Positions 36,376-47,658 of a stretch of DNA of 64,000 bases are shown here, one piece after another. This DNA comes from Incurvaria masculella (lineage: Eukaryota > Arthropoda > Insecta > Lepidoptera > Incurvariidae): the NCBI GenBank assembly GCA_946894095.1, contig OX335653.1, positions 19,941,001 through 20,005,000 of the forward strand, in the 5' to 3' direction. Position 1 is the first letter of the stretch. Each line of letters opens with the position of its first letter. The position numbers were made by a program, and so were the translations under genes. Under the pieces are notes generated by a model. The model saw only the letters and a program-made list of their open reading frames with translations. It was not told the DNA's origin and searched no databases.

Positions 36376-37519
36376 CACAAATGTCGGTGCATTTGATTAA
36401 AATTTATATGCTGCAAAACTCCCATGTTCAGAGCTATGAAGAAAATAACGTGAGTACTTCTTAATCTTAAATAGTATGCATCTATTAGTTAAAACTAGTA
36501 AAAACAAGTTAAACTTTTTTTTATTATGTGTTTGTTGGCAGTGGTGCCTACAGTGGCGCGATTTACCCCCGTTAGGTTGTTAGTTCGCGCCACAATATAC
36601 ACAATAATGCCTGAAGGTTTTTATACATATACTTTTTGAGCCTACTTAACCTTCAATAGAAATACCCATTTAAGTAAAAATAATATAAGTCTTTAATACA
36701 TCAGAATTTAGAAAAGAGTAGAAAAAGTGGCCCCAGTCAATTGAGTTATTTTCTCAACCAACACATGATTACGCCACATACTGATTGATACGCGTATTAT
36801 ATTAACTCAGTGAACCATAACCTCCATAAACCTCACTGGACCTCAGATCTACAATTTATCGTTTTTTTTCTTAAATGCTACTGCACGACTGCACTATACA
36901 CAGACAGTTTAAGGTAAAGAACAAATCATATAAAATTATTTTTAAATAAAAAAACCGCCTTCAAAAAAACCGGGATTTAAAAGCAAAAAAAAATTGGCTA
37001 TTTTTAATTCATATACGATAAATTATTTTAGTATCTACTAATTATATACAATTTCTTACTTTCTAATAACCTTGTGTGTCTTGTCTTGTCGCTCGCCAAG
37101 ATCTCGCTTCGCACCCGCTGACCGAACATTCAGCCGATGCACCCGAAGTTTATATAAATAAATAAATAAATAAATAAGTAAGAAAACATTATCATTTGGC
37201 CATTTCTGTTCGCACGTCTGTCCGTGTGTCACAACCTTCTAGTTCTTCAACATTTTAATAATTTTCGCAGATAATTTAAAATTATCAAAACCCCGATAAT
37301 CAGTAATCATTAAATTTATAAAAGAAAATTAAAGTTTCCTAAATATTAATTGATACTAAAAATAAAATTTTAATTTCTCATCATATTATGAGCTATACAG
37401 TCAGGAATAAAAACTCTTTTAATGTTTCTAATATAACATCGCATCGAATGAAATATGGTCGAGGCTGCAATTAAAATTGTCCGTGTTTGAAAATACAATG
37501 TAGTCCTACAATGCCAGAA
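36376..37519. other. No gene seen
   Basis: AT-rich with an (AAAT)n microsatellite at 37154-37178. Confidence 0.5.
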
Positions 37520-38205
37520 AGATTGTATTGGAGGGACTTGCCTTACATACCAGAGGTCTGGATTCAAATCCCCGCCCCGTTCATGCACCACGTTTCACTT
37601 TCCGAGTTGGATGCGATGCGTCACGAATGCGAATGTTACATAACTAACGATAAAGTTACATTTATTTCAAACATATTTTTTTACTTTTATTTAAAACAGT
37701 AAGACGGAGTACATGAATTTAGACGAATTTGAAATTAAACTTTATATTTAGTTATGTCACAGATATTTTAGTAATACTCCCGGTTTGGAACTGACGTATT
37801 GAATGAGAGTTGGTCAAAGCTGTAATTGAAGGTTCCGTCAACTTTAATGAAGCCCTGCAATATGCGGAAGGCACCTAGTTTCCGTGTGGTGAGTTAGGTT
37901 TATATCATGGCAGAAGGTGTGGTATTAGCTATCTATATCTAGTTCCATAAAACATTATTAGCCTTATGTTAGTTGGTGGTGGCCACTCGGGTTGGTACCA
38001 TCGCATTTGATAAAAAGTGGTTGCAGCCGCAACGAAAAATGTTCGTGTTTTCCGTGTTCAATATAACTGTGCTCAAATAAATGAAGACAGGTCCTTGCAT
38101 GACGCCTAGTTTATTTGGAATTGTGGTGTGTTTAGAGCTTAAATCATGACAGTACGTATTATATTGATATAAGTCATCACTGTCCAATCGTAGAGATTGT
38201 GGGCT
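37520..38205 (+). mobile_element. Cluster of three degenerate SINE pieces
   Basis: A tRNA-like head at 37525-37640 (CATACCAGAGGTCTGGATTC), then two SINE body/tail pieces at about 37790-37950 and 37975-38200, each ending near TATTAGCTATCTATATCTAG-type tails. A (GAAA)n microsatellite follows. Order and divergence suggest repeated insertions. Confidence 0.55.
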
Positions 38206-38209
38206 TCAT

Positions 38210-38241
<32 letters not shown>

Positions 38242-38243
38242 AA
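38210..38243 (+). repeat. (GAAA)n microsatellite
   Basis: Uninterrupted AAGA/GAAA repeats, about eight units, at the edge of the SINE cluster. Confidence 0.9.
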
Positions 38244-38577
38244 ATACGTTTATTTTTTCTCAACACAACTTAGAACACTTACAAAATTCAAAATACACAT
38301 TTGTGGAGAAAAAAAAGGAGCCAGCTCAGCATTTTGTGCTGCAGGTCCCTCTTGATGAGTGAACTACAGCGCTGATTTTACGCTGGTCCGGACACACTTA
38401 CGACTAACATAAGTTGAGAGCAACAGCTGTTTGCATAAGCATAAGCTATCCGATTCCAATGTGTCGATACATACTGCGACATGGTAACAACACTAACTCA
38501 CTTCTAACGCAGACTACTCGTGATGACCTTTGAAAATTGTTTAAAATTAGAATATTAACAATTACAGTGCACTTACA

Positions 38578-38999
38578 TTTTTTTTTTTTTTTTTTTTTTT
38601 ATGCGACCTGACATGGATGGCTAATACCACACAACTACCGTTATGATATTAGCCCAATACACCACATTCCCGAAGGAATTAGGTGCCATGCCAGGACCTT
38701 CCCTTTATGAGCACGGCTACATTGAACTGGATGGAAAACACGGACAATTTTTCATTGCCGCTTCAACCATCTTTTCATCCAATGCGATGGTACCAACCCG
38801 GGCGGGCTTAAACCCTACCACCTAGTAGGGGAAGGGGACCTACAGTTTTACATGGATTCCGAACCATGGAGCAGCTCGCATTCGTGACGAAATGCACTTA
38901 TCGAACTCTGAAAGAGAAAGACAGTGGTGCAAGTTGGTATTGAACCCGGGCCTCTGGTACGCTAGGCCGGTCCCCGCGCCACTAGGCTACGAGCCGCTC
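38578..38999 (-). mobile_element. tRNA-derived SINE, full length
   Basis: Inverted copy of the 22.66-kb SINE: a 23-base poly(T) at 38578-38600 marks its 3' end, and CGAGCCGCTC at 38990-38999 its tRNA-like head. The long clean tail and high identity suggest recent insertion. Confidence 0.87.
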
Positions 39000-39057
39000 A
39001 TGTAATGTGATGTTGTATGTATTTGGATATTCACATGTTCACTATAATTTTACATAT

Positions 39058-39102
39058 TCGAAATGCCGATCTGGATGATGAACAGCCAGATCGGCATTTC
39101 GA
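39058..39102. other. Perfect 17-bp inverted repeat (hairpin)
   Basis: TCGAAATGCCGATCTGG at 39058-39074 and its exact complement at 39086-39102, separated by 11 nt. No adjoining gene or repeat explains it; no run of T follows. Confidence 0.9.
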
Positions 39103-39349
39103 CAAAAATCAAGAACGGTGCGCTCGCGCCGCGCGTACAATAGCACTAAATGCCCGGCTTGCGGCTTGCTAGTTGCTTGTAAGCGAATTTTTGCGCTTAT
39201 GACGCCGACACAATCCCGTGCGCTTTGTCTTACCCATGCGCCCATATAGCTCTTATTTACTTAATCTGTGGATAATACATTATAAATCCGAGTGCAGTGT
39301 ACTGTCTGTGGATGATGAATCCATATCACTATAAGGTATCCTGTGTCTA

Positions 39350-39540
39350 TACTTCCTTATCCATACTAATATGATAAATACGAAAGCAACTCTGTATTCA
39401 CGCCTAAACCGCTAAATCAATTCTAATGAAGGTCGGTATAAAGATAGTCAGGACCTTGGAGAAGGACATAGGCTACTTTTTGTGGCGAAAATTAAACTCG
39501 AAGAGGCTGAAGTATGTTTTGAAAATTTGTATGGGTAACT
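39350..39540 (+). repeat. RTE-type retroelement 3' tail-like repeat
   Basis: TCCATACTAATATGATAAAT, CACGCCTAAACCGCTAAATC and GGCTACTTTTTGTGGCGAAA are typical of the 3' tail of RTE-like LINEs in moths (by recollection). Followed at 39541-39680 by another repeat also present at 30620-30730. Confidence 0.5.
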
Positions 39541-40614
39541 CACATATTTAGGAAATAATTAAGCCCGACTTCAGTCCAAAAGGACATTGACCTGAGTGGA
39601 GCTGGGTACCTCAGCGAGTATTGTTTACTCGCTGCGGTACCCAGCTCCGCTCGTACGGTTAAGCCCGCCCAGTTCTTACAAACAAAAAGAAAGATCGAAC
39701 CGGCGATGAAAAATTGTCCGTCTCTTCTACGCACATCAATGTAGCTGGCCAGTCGCAGAGCTTGGCCATCGTTGTTCATTCAATGCGATGGTTTGAAAAG
39801 TATGAATCGATGTTGAAACATACCGCTGTCCTCTTATCGGAGTTTACAATATACGCATTTGATCGGTTGTGCAGGGTCGTGGGAGCGCGTGTTGCCGCGT
39901 GTGGCGGGGTGTTGCCGCGTGTCACCGACTGGCTGAGATTGCGAGTTAGTTAACGAGCGGACCCGCGCAATAACTCCTGTACTTTATGTTCCGACGGATT
40001 AATTTAAACTCTGGAGAAACAGTCGGAGCGCGCTCCCCCCCTCCTGCGCCCCCCCCCCCTCCTGCGCCCGACGCCGATCGAGCGTTAATTATTTAATACG
40101 GAACGAAATTATTGCTTTATTTTGATGACGCTTCATAAAACGCTACCCGAAGTGTTCGGGGCAAATCGTTAATTGAGATTTGAGAAATGAGTTATGTAGT
40201 TGGAGTAAGTCGGAGGTTCAGAATGTCTCTACAATGTGGTGTTTAGTTTATATCAAATTACTGTACGTATGATTAATCGTAATGAGTCCTTTTTACTAAA
40301 CATGTACCAAACCAAGTGGTTCTGGGGCGCAAACTCAGTGGAAATTAAAATATCTAAATTTACTAAGTACTCTAGGGTAGTGCTCACTGTTAAAACCGCA
40401 AATCAAAATGTAATTTTCGGTATTGAATATCACTAATAACATTAAAAAAGTTTAGATTTTTTACACAAAGGATTTTTTATTTAAAAAAACTACACATGTT
40501 TACTAAATACCTACATATATTTATATTTAAGTATGCGTAATGTACTCGCCAATACAGTTATCGTTTGTAGCTTTATGAACGACTATGGTGCCATCTAAAA
40601 ACCCCCTTGAGGGT
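39541..40614. other. No gene seen
   Basis: Repeat fragments at 39545-39740, a tandem GTTGCCGCGTGT pair at 39890-39920 and C runs at 40036-40068. AT-rich afterwards. Confidence 0.5.
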
Positions 40615-40905
40615 CTGCGCGGGGACTTGCCTTGCATACCAGCGGTCTGACTTCAAAGCCCTGCCCCATTAAAGTTGTAGGCTACCTCTACTAGATGGTC
40701 AGTCTCGAGTTTGTAACATTGCATTGGTTGGAACTATGGTCGAAGGTCAAGATTTTTTTTTCCATATTTTTCATCCAGATTAAATTAGCCGTGCTCATAA
40801 AGGGAAGGTCCTGGCATGACACCTAGTCCATTCAGGAATTAGGTGTTTGGGCCTAATATCTTGTCTATGCATGTATGTGTTATTAGCCATTAATTAAAAA
40901 TAGTT
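40615..40905 (+). mobile_element. Degenerate SINE
   Basis: GGGGACTTGCCTTGCATACC head and body with CATAAAGGGAAGGTCCTGGC and a GTTATTAGCCAT tail. Internally deleted relative to the 22.66-kb copy. Confidence 0.6.
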
Positions 40906-42027
40906 ACTCAAAAAAAACAATTTGCCAACAAAATATTTAGGTATTTATTTTTTGTTTACAAATAATAAGATTGCTAATGAAACGGCTTTTTATACCATTT
41001 ACTTAAAATTTGTGCAATCGAGATAGGTATATCAAAAAAATCATATCCTTCATTGGGTTTTAACCGTAAAATACAAATACAGTTATTCCTTCCATTGTTA
41101 TAATTGTGCTTGTTAAATCTAATTTTCGTCGACATACTTAGCCCCGATTTCAAATATACTATGTAATAGAACCATGCAGCGTTCGAAAATTAATATCAAA
41201 ACAATTTTGTAATATGGGATTAATGAAATCTCGTTTCAGTCTAGTCACAGTCTCGTTTCAAAATTTGTCAAGCTGCGTACGGAAATGAGCTTCTCTAAAG
41301 ATAATGCACAACTTTCAAATGTACTTCAGATGGATTGTGTTTTTTCACCAGTCTCCCAGGGTTCTCTGGGAATGAGGTAATTTTTTTGTTTGATTTTATT
41401 AAGCTTTGACAACAGGTTGACCGATTCACATTTACGACATATATAGGCTGTCACGTAGCAGACCTGGAAGGGTCCAGGTCTGCTCAGTTCCTTACTCCAT
41501 GGCCTTCCCACCTCCAAACCACCTTTGTTGCTCCATAGGCCGACTGCTAACTCCATTGTCTAAAGATTAACCTCCTACCCTCAAGAAAAAAATCCAACCG
41601 AAATGGCGTTCTCTTTATGGATCGGAGCTGTTGACTCGTGCATTGTGCAGTTCGGCAGGCACAGTCCTAGAGACCCTTCTGGTCCCCACGTCGTGGGGAA
41701 GGGAGGGCCTCACCCTTCATTCTTAGGGGTTGGAGAGTATGATCCGTGGCGGATCTGTCGGCATCGCCGAGTAAATTTTACTTCTTTTTTTTAAAGTAAA
41801 ATCATGTTTAACTGCAGTCCCTTGTTACTATAGACTTAAATAATACTACTTTTTTTTTCCGCCACGTGACAAGGCATATTACAAATAATAGTGTGCAGAC
41901 CCAATAATAGGCAAACACAACCTTCACGTTTAAGGGTGTCACAGACAGGCGTCTACGTCTGCGTGGGTCTGCGAGCTAGCTCTGATTTTTAGTTTGATTT
42001 ACATATTGCCTTTCATTTGCTAAAAAC
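40906..42027. other. No gene seen; probable retroelement debris
   Basis: 41440-41780 has balanced GC and frames such as VGLWSNKGGLEVGRPWSKEL on the minus strand that look like old repeat sequence, with no identifiable domain. Confidence 0.4.
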
Positions 42028-42245
42028 CGGTCCGAATCGCCGGACTCGCGAAGAGTTCCGTCCATAGTAATAAATTTAATAAAAATCATGTTTTTTGTAT
42101 GGGGCCTTTTAATTTTTATATCACTTTAATTTAACCTATTTGTTGTTATAGCGGCAAAATAAATATATCCTTTGTGAACATTTTCGCTGCCTACCTATCA
42201 CGGTTCATGAAATACAGCCCTGTGACAGACGAACAGACGGACCCC
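42028..42245 (+). repeat. GGGTTCCGTACC repeat, 3'-truncated
   Basis: Diverged copy from ACCGGTCCGAATCGCCGGAC to CAGCCCTGTGACAGACGAAC. The terminal GGGTTCCGTTT segment is missing. Confidence 0.65.
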
Positions 42246-42493
42246 TTCTCACCGTAAGCTCAAATATTTCAACCTGTATTTATCCGCAGAAAGTATTCGC
42301 GTCTGTCGGTGGCGTCTGTCGATATCGGTCTGCATCTGCCCATGCTCGCAGATTCAAAATATATAATCTGCGCCGTATGTGGTAGTCCATTGATTTATAT
42401 GAAGAGCGATATCGACAGATATCTGCGCGTACGTGCGCACAAACACATATCCGTCCCGTCTGTAACAGCCTTAAAATTAAATAATAATTTTCA

Positions 42494-42900
42494 ATATGGT
42501 TATAAAAATTAGTGCATTTTGGAGCAAGACAAAAAGAGCTACGTTTATTTGAAACATGCCTAGACAACACAAAACGAATATGTGAGGTCAATAGTATAAA
42601 ATGGGACGTTGACCCTGTTACAATAGGAGTACCGCAAGGCTCTATCCTTGGTCCATTATTCTTCCTGATTTATATAAATTATATTTTCGTTTCAATTGGG
42701 CAAGACATAGAACAAGTTATGTTTGCACATTATATGTCAGTAGTTTTTAAGAACAAAAATATTATTCCACTAAGGGAGGCTTTCTGGTCAGTAATTAAGT
42801 CGCTCACATGATGGTTTGTACATAATAATGTATTGTTAAATACTAAAAAAACTAATGCCATGCATTTAGTTCTAAGGGCACCAATACTATAGAAATATTC
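42494..42900 (+). pseudogene. Non-LTR reverse transcriptase fragment
   Basis: Frame 42512-42811 reads DPVTIGVPQGSILGPLFFL then FAHYMSVV where FADD is expected, so the catalytic aspartates are lost. It continues in other frames with NNVLLNTKKTNAMHL-like sequence. Closely related to 21310-21716. Confidence 0.78.
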
Positions 42901-42991
42901 TCGTTATAAATGGCTAATGAATAAACAATAGATTCTACTGAAAATTCCCTCCTCACCTCAATCCACCTACAATTGATGCAACCAAAGAAAA

Positions 42992-43372
42992 ATGCCGATA
43001 CTGCAACAACTGCTTCAAAAAACGAGGACTAACATTGTACATGAGAAGATGCGTGATGAAATCCCAGCAATATCGAGTCGACCAAACAAATTTACATCGT
43101 CCAGATTCAGAAGAGCAAAGCACTCTTCAAGTCAGTGCGACAGAATTAGCTCACTCATTTGTGTGAATAGTTATTTCGAAAAAGGCTACGGCTCACAGCG
43201 AGTGAACAGTGAGGGATCCTCAGACACTACTCGGAGACAACGCTGGAAGAGAGCCATCAAACTGACTGATAAACAATATCAAATACCTCAGGGAAATATC
43301 GGAAGACAATTTGTAAGCTTACTTTCATCTGAAATCAATCATGTGGCAAATGGTCAACCCGGGTATGGCTAG
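42992..43372 (+). pseudogene. Retroelement-like open frame, 126 codons
   Basis: Encodes WKRAIKLTDKQYQIPQGNIG and RQFVSLLSSEINHVANGQPG near its end, reminiscent of the segment N-terminal to RT in the same retroelement class as 29907-30440. The N-terminal half is low in recognisable features. No catalytic motif is present. It directly follows an unrelated LINE RT fragment. It could be a chance frame in its first half. Confidence 0.4.
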
Positions 43373-44279
43373 TGGAGATCGGAGAAGATAGTGATTATGG
43401 GCGGAGGGACTGAAGCAATATTCTCACTTACGGGTTTGTCTAGTGCCAAAAACCCTATTATGTCGTCGATGACAATATGAGTAAATGTTCAGTAAAGTTC
43501 AAGCTAAGCGTTGAAACAAGGTATATCGAATATTAAACACAAAGCGAGTAGGGAGTATTGAATATAGGTGGAGGGAATGTGAAATTATTCTCAGATATGG
43601 GTGCAGCAGTTCGCGGAAATGGTAGACGCAATACTGACGAAAAGATTGCTCGGTGGTCCAAAATTGTCGAAGAATTTGCCATAAATACCTGATTAAAGTT
43701 TGTATCATAAGTTCGTCAACATTCTATATCTTCCAGGAACGTTTTAATGAGCGTAGCACTATTACTTATTCTGTGGTATGGGTAAGTGACTTATCAGCGC
43801 TACGAAAGGTACAAAAGGCTTCTTCATGACTATTTAAGCGTCCAGTAACAATGTTTGACTTTTGAAAGCTCTCTTCAACTGGCACCTGCCTGATGCAAGA
43901 ATACGCTTAATGAGGTTACGCTTTATTGACAACGGACAAATCGCCTATATACCAGCATTTTGACAGACTAATTAAAAGCGTACGTAAACATGGTAAGAAA
44001 AAAAAGGACAACATTAATGAATCAACTAATTCAGGGGCTTTCGATCTTTACAAGTCATTTAATTTGCCCGATTTAGGCCGCTAACCCCAAAATCTCCATC
44101 GAGTCTCAGGAAGGGACGCGAGCGGCCAAAAACAAAAAAGATCCAGCAACCAAAAGCGCCTCATCATTAAGGAGACGGGCGACGACGTCCAAAAACATTT
44201 ATCTAATTATGTAACGGAGTCGAGGCGGACCGAAAAAAACTTAGGGCGGAATTGAATGAGCATGTCGGGCGAGCGCGGG
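43373..44279. other. No gene seen
   Basis: Sequence at 43780-44060 has a LINE-tail-like character (short frames such as HFDRLIKSVRKHGKKKR), but stops prevent a firm call. Confidence 0.4.
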
Positions 44280-44285
44280 CGAGCG

Positions 44286-44321
<36 letters not shown>

Positions 44322-44395
44322 TCATCAATCTATCGGTGGCGCGAGTCGGCCGCCCTCCTCGCCCCCTCCCGCACCCCCCCGCGCTAGGGACGCGC
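44280..44395. repeat. (CGG)n-rich patch
   Basis: About eleven consecutive GGC units at 44287-44320, followed by C-rich sequence. The open frames across it, rich in Arg or Gly, are artefacts of the triplet repeat. Confidence 0.85.
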
Positions 44396-44430
44396 CTCGT
44401 CTGCAATGACGATATGCCCAGACACCAGAA

Positions 44431-44590
44431 AGGGCCGAGAGCACGAAAGGACAAAAAACCAAAATCATCGTCAACGTATGATTAAACACGTCACTTTGTG
44501 TGGACAGTATGGACCAATCGCAGTAGTTCATCTGTCTAGCGCTTTCTCTAAGGGAAAAGCTCTACTAATATTAATGGTCCGGATTACTTT
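44431..44590 (+). mobile_element. Related copy of the 12.9-kb inverted-repeat element
   Basis: Starts AGGGCCGAGAGCACGAAAGG and contains CACGTCACTTTGTGTGGAC; the right terminal repeat is not recognised. Like the first copy, it lies directly beside a very GC-rich patch. Confidence 0.5.
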
Positions 44591-45399
44591 TCGTTGTTGA
44601 GGCTGCTTGTGATTTGGATTCAATTCCGCCAGAGTTTATCTATTTATTTATTTAGGAGAAAACACAGAGAGAAATACATTAAACAAAAATAACAAGATTA
44701 TTAAGCACATAACAAAGAATCTCCCTCCACTACGTTTCCTTCGGGAACATAAAATTATATTGATCCTACACAAGGGTAATAGTTGGTACATAGCATCGCA
44801 TTGAAGGAAAGATTGTCGATATGGCAGTGAAAATTGTCCATGTTTTCCATATTGAATCAAGGGAAGATCATACAGGATACCTAGTAAGTAACTAAATCTA
44901 CTAAGTCAAGGATGGTGATAGATATATGTACGATTTTATACACATTCTTTCCGTTGATATAATAAATGGGAACGTTTGGATGTTTGTTGTTCCCATCCTA
45001 TCAGGATGGATGGGATCGTCGTGGACCGACTTTTGGACCAGCCCTTTGGGCTAATTTGTATACAGGCAATTGTTTAGCTCTATTTTAGTCCGAAATGACA
45101 TTGACCCGAGCAGAGCCGGTTACCACAGCAAGTATACAATAAAAGCTAACTATATGTCCAAATAACCGTTTAATTATAACTACATTTCAATATAATCGCC
45201 GGTCGAAGTTCAAAATTAAAAAAACTTCCACTGACGATTGTACTTTATTTGATTGAACCTTAAAAATAATTATTGAGCTACTGTTTCAGTCTTTTTTCTT
45301 TGTGGTTAGTAAATTCACGTCTGTTTCAAAATCTACTATAATCATCTATAAGACGAATGAAGAAGTAACTTTGTAATTGTATGTAAATAAAAAAATATA
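44591..45399. other. No gene seen; SINE scraps
   Basis: 44690-44900 has weak SINE-body similarity in plus orientation; 45060-45140 repeats the CCGACTT/CCGAGCAGAGCC debris seen at 30.6 and 39.6 kb. Confidence 0.4.
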
Positions 45400-45949
45400 T
45401 TAACGTGGCCCAACCCGGCGGGACTAACTCATTCGCGGGCACTGTACAAAACCGTGCTGTAGCGCTCTGGGGCCTTCTCTGTTATAAAGAATAAGACAGG
45501 CTCCGTGATGAGGAAGATGCAACATGTCCACAAAAAAGACAATGTGCATAGTGTAGGATTTGGTAAGATTTACGAAAATTTTAATTTCAAAACGACTTAT
45601 AGCTAAAAGTAAACCACGACCGCTGTAGTCAAAAATCTAACAAAAACCAAATAGATCATAAATCTTGATTAAATAAGCTATGTCTGATGACTAATCTTTT
45701 TACGATGTTCTTACATGATCATTGCGTAATCCACCTCCAAAGTTATTGTAAAAAAGGCGCGAAAATTTCGAACTTTCGGACCTTATAACTTAGAAACCAA
45801 ACACAATTTTAAAATGCCAATGGTCATCAGACATCTAGTTCGATCAAATAAAGCTATTTTGAGCAACATTTTGGAACTCTGACAAAAAATATGGGCGTGA
45901 TCTTCTTTCCCCTTTTGTATGGGGAGATGAGCGGGATGGGCCACCTTAA
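45400..45949 (+). mobile_element. piggyBac-like MITE with intact TTAA ends
   Basis: 550 bp bounded by TTAA at 45400-45403 and 45946-45949. Terminal inverted repeats are TTAACGTGGCCCAACCCG (left) and TTAAGGTGGCCCATCCCG (right, read inward). It is about 85-90% similar, in reverse orientation, to 62818-63363. TTAA duplication is characteristic of piggyBac-superfamily insertion. No transposase frame, so it would need a transposase in trans. Confidence 0.82.
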
Positions 45950-46368
45950 GAGACAATTTTGGGATGTAAGATCTCATAGAAAAAAACCAATCCTCGATCA
46001 AACTTACGTAACACTGTCTCGGCGGCGGTTCAAATTGAATAACCTAAGATGCCTAACATAGATACGATCACTATATTCGTTGGTAAACCATTAATGATTG
46101 AATACGAGCTTTCGTAGATACTAACTAAAATAACCGAGTTGGTTTTAAATGAGATCTCACAATATTTGCGGTGGAAAGTACCAAACAAATGGTAAGGGTA
46201 GCGTCGTATGGTATACTCACATATAGTAGTGATGTTGCGTCGTGTCGGCGGCGCGTGGCCCATCCCTAGGCCTCCACAGACTAGATGTATTTATTTGGTG
46301 GTCCGAAACAGGATGTGGAATAAATTGTTTGCTGTCATTAGTGAGTAGAACGAAGCGGACGCGCCGCT

Positions 46369-46396
46369 CGCCCCACCCCACCCCACCCCACCCCCA
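46369..46396 (-). other. CCCCA repeat, G-quadruplex-prone on the minus strand
   Basis: Five successive CCCCA-type blocks. Comparable C/G runs occur at 6164-6186, 9340-9372, 13723-13752, 19978-20001, 30914-30952, 34746-34782 and 40036-40068. Confidence 0.7.
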
Positions 46397-46619
46397 GTAG
46401 CGACTGAAGCGCTACTGTAACCCGTAGTCGACAAACCCCACGCACAGAATGTATTCCAGAAATGCTTGAGGAATGTTTTAACTCTTTCCTCTATCTAAAA
46501 CGGCAAGACATTATAATGTTTTAATGTTTTAGATAAAAAATCGTTTCTTTTATAAATGTCCTTCTTACTAAAGAATGCCCTCATGAAAATATTTGATGTA
46601 GAAACACGATAAAATTATT

Positions 46620-47658
46620 AGGTGTACCACATTTGGGTCCCAATATAAATGATGTAGTCAATGTAATTACTTCGGCTGAACTATTTATTTGCTGATGATA
46701 AAAAAATGATTAAAACTTTAACTAATGGTTTAAACGATTTTGGTCATGTTAATCTGCTTCATCTCAACATTGAGAAATGCTTGGTTATATCTTACTTCCG
46801 CAAAGTAAATACCATACTAAATAACTATAATCGGTTAACTAAATTAAAGAGTCTACAGAGTCTAAAAAACTAAAGAGTCTGCTTGGTTAAATATTTGGGC
46901 GTTATTTTGGACACTAAATTATTGTTTAAGTCACATATTGATCAAAAGCATACAAAATGCTGGGATTTATTTTTCGTGTCTCCAAAAATTTTAAAAATCA
47001 TATTACCTTTAATACTCTTTATGCATCATACGTAGGAAGCAATTTAGAATATGCCTCTACTGTACAGAACCCTCAGTACGCCTCATACGTTAACTCCATA
47101 GAAAAAAATCAAGTTCAATTTATTAAATATGTTTCATGTTTCATAAGGGCTTAATCGGAAGCATCGCTTCCGACAATGCCACTCCAGTCACTTGAATATC
47201 TTCTGGAGATGAGAGACATAATAATGTTATTTAAAAATATAATTTGTAATTATTATTTATAATTCACTCGCTAGTTGACAGCCCTTATCTCTTACACACT
47301 ATAACTTAAAGTGTCCAACAAAAAATACCAGGTCGACCGATATATTTATATTAGCAAAACCAAAACAAAATATCTGGGCAATGAATTTATAAGAAGAAGT
47401 TGTGCTAGTTTTAATAATGTTTGTGATAATGTAGATGAATACAGTTTTTCATTAGCAAGTCTTAAGCGTAGCATTCGATAGTTTATTTGTAATCGTATTT
47501 TAGTTTAAATTTTAGTTTTATTTGTTTGTCTATTATAATGATCATGTTTTCTGCTCACTGCATGTGTAATTAAATTACTTAATGTCGAATCTTTATTGTT
47601 TTAGAGTTTTTTAATATGTGTGTTTACTATTGTTGCACAAATTGTACAAATAAAAAAA
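46620..47658 (+). pseudogene. LINE 3' half with intact FADD box and poly(A)
   Basis: Degenerate RT coding: GVPHLGPNINDV, then an intact FADD catalytic box (46688-46699). HLNIEKCLVISYF and YLGVILDTKLLFKSHI follow, then MLGFIFRVSKNF and SNLEYASTVQNP in 46957-47154. Several stops and frameshifts separate these. It ends with TTGTACAAATAAAAAAAAAA, the expected poly(A) 3' end of a retrotransposed copy. Confidence 0.75.
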
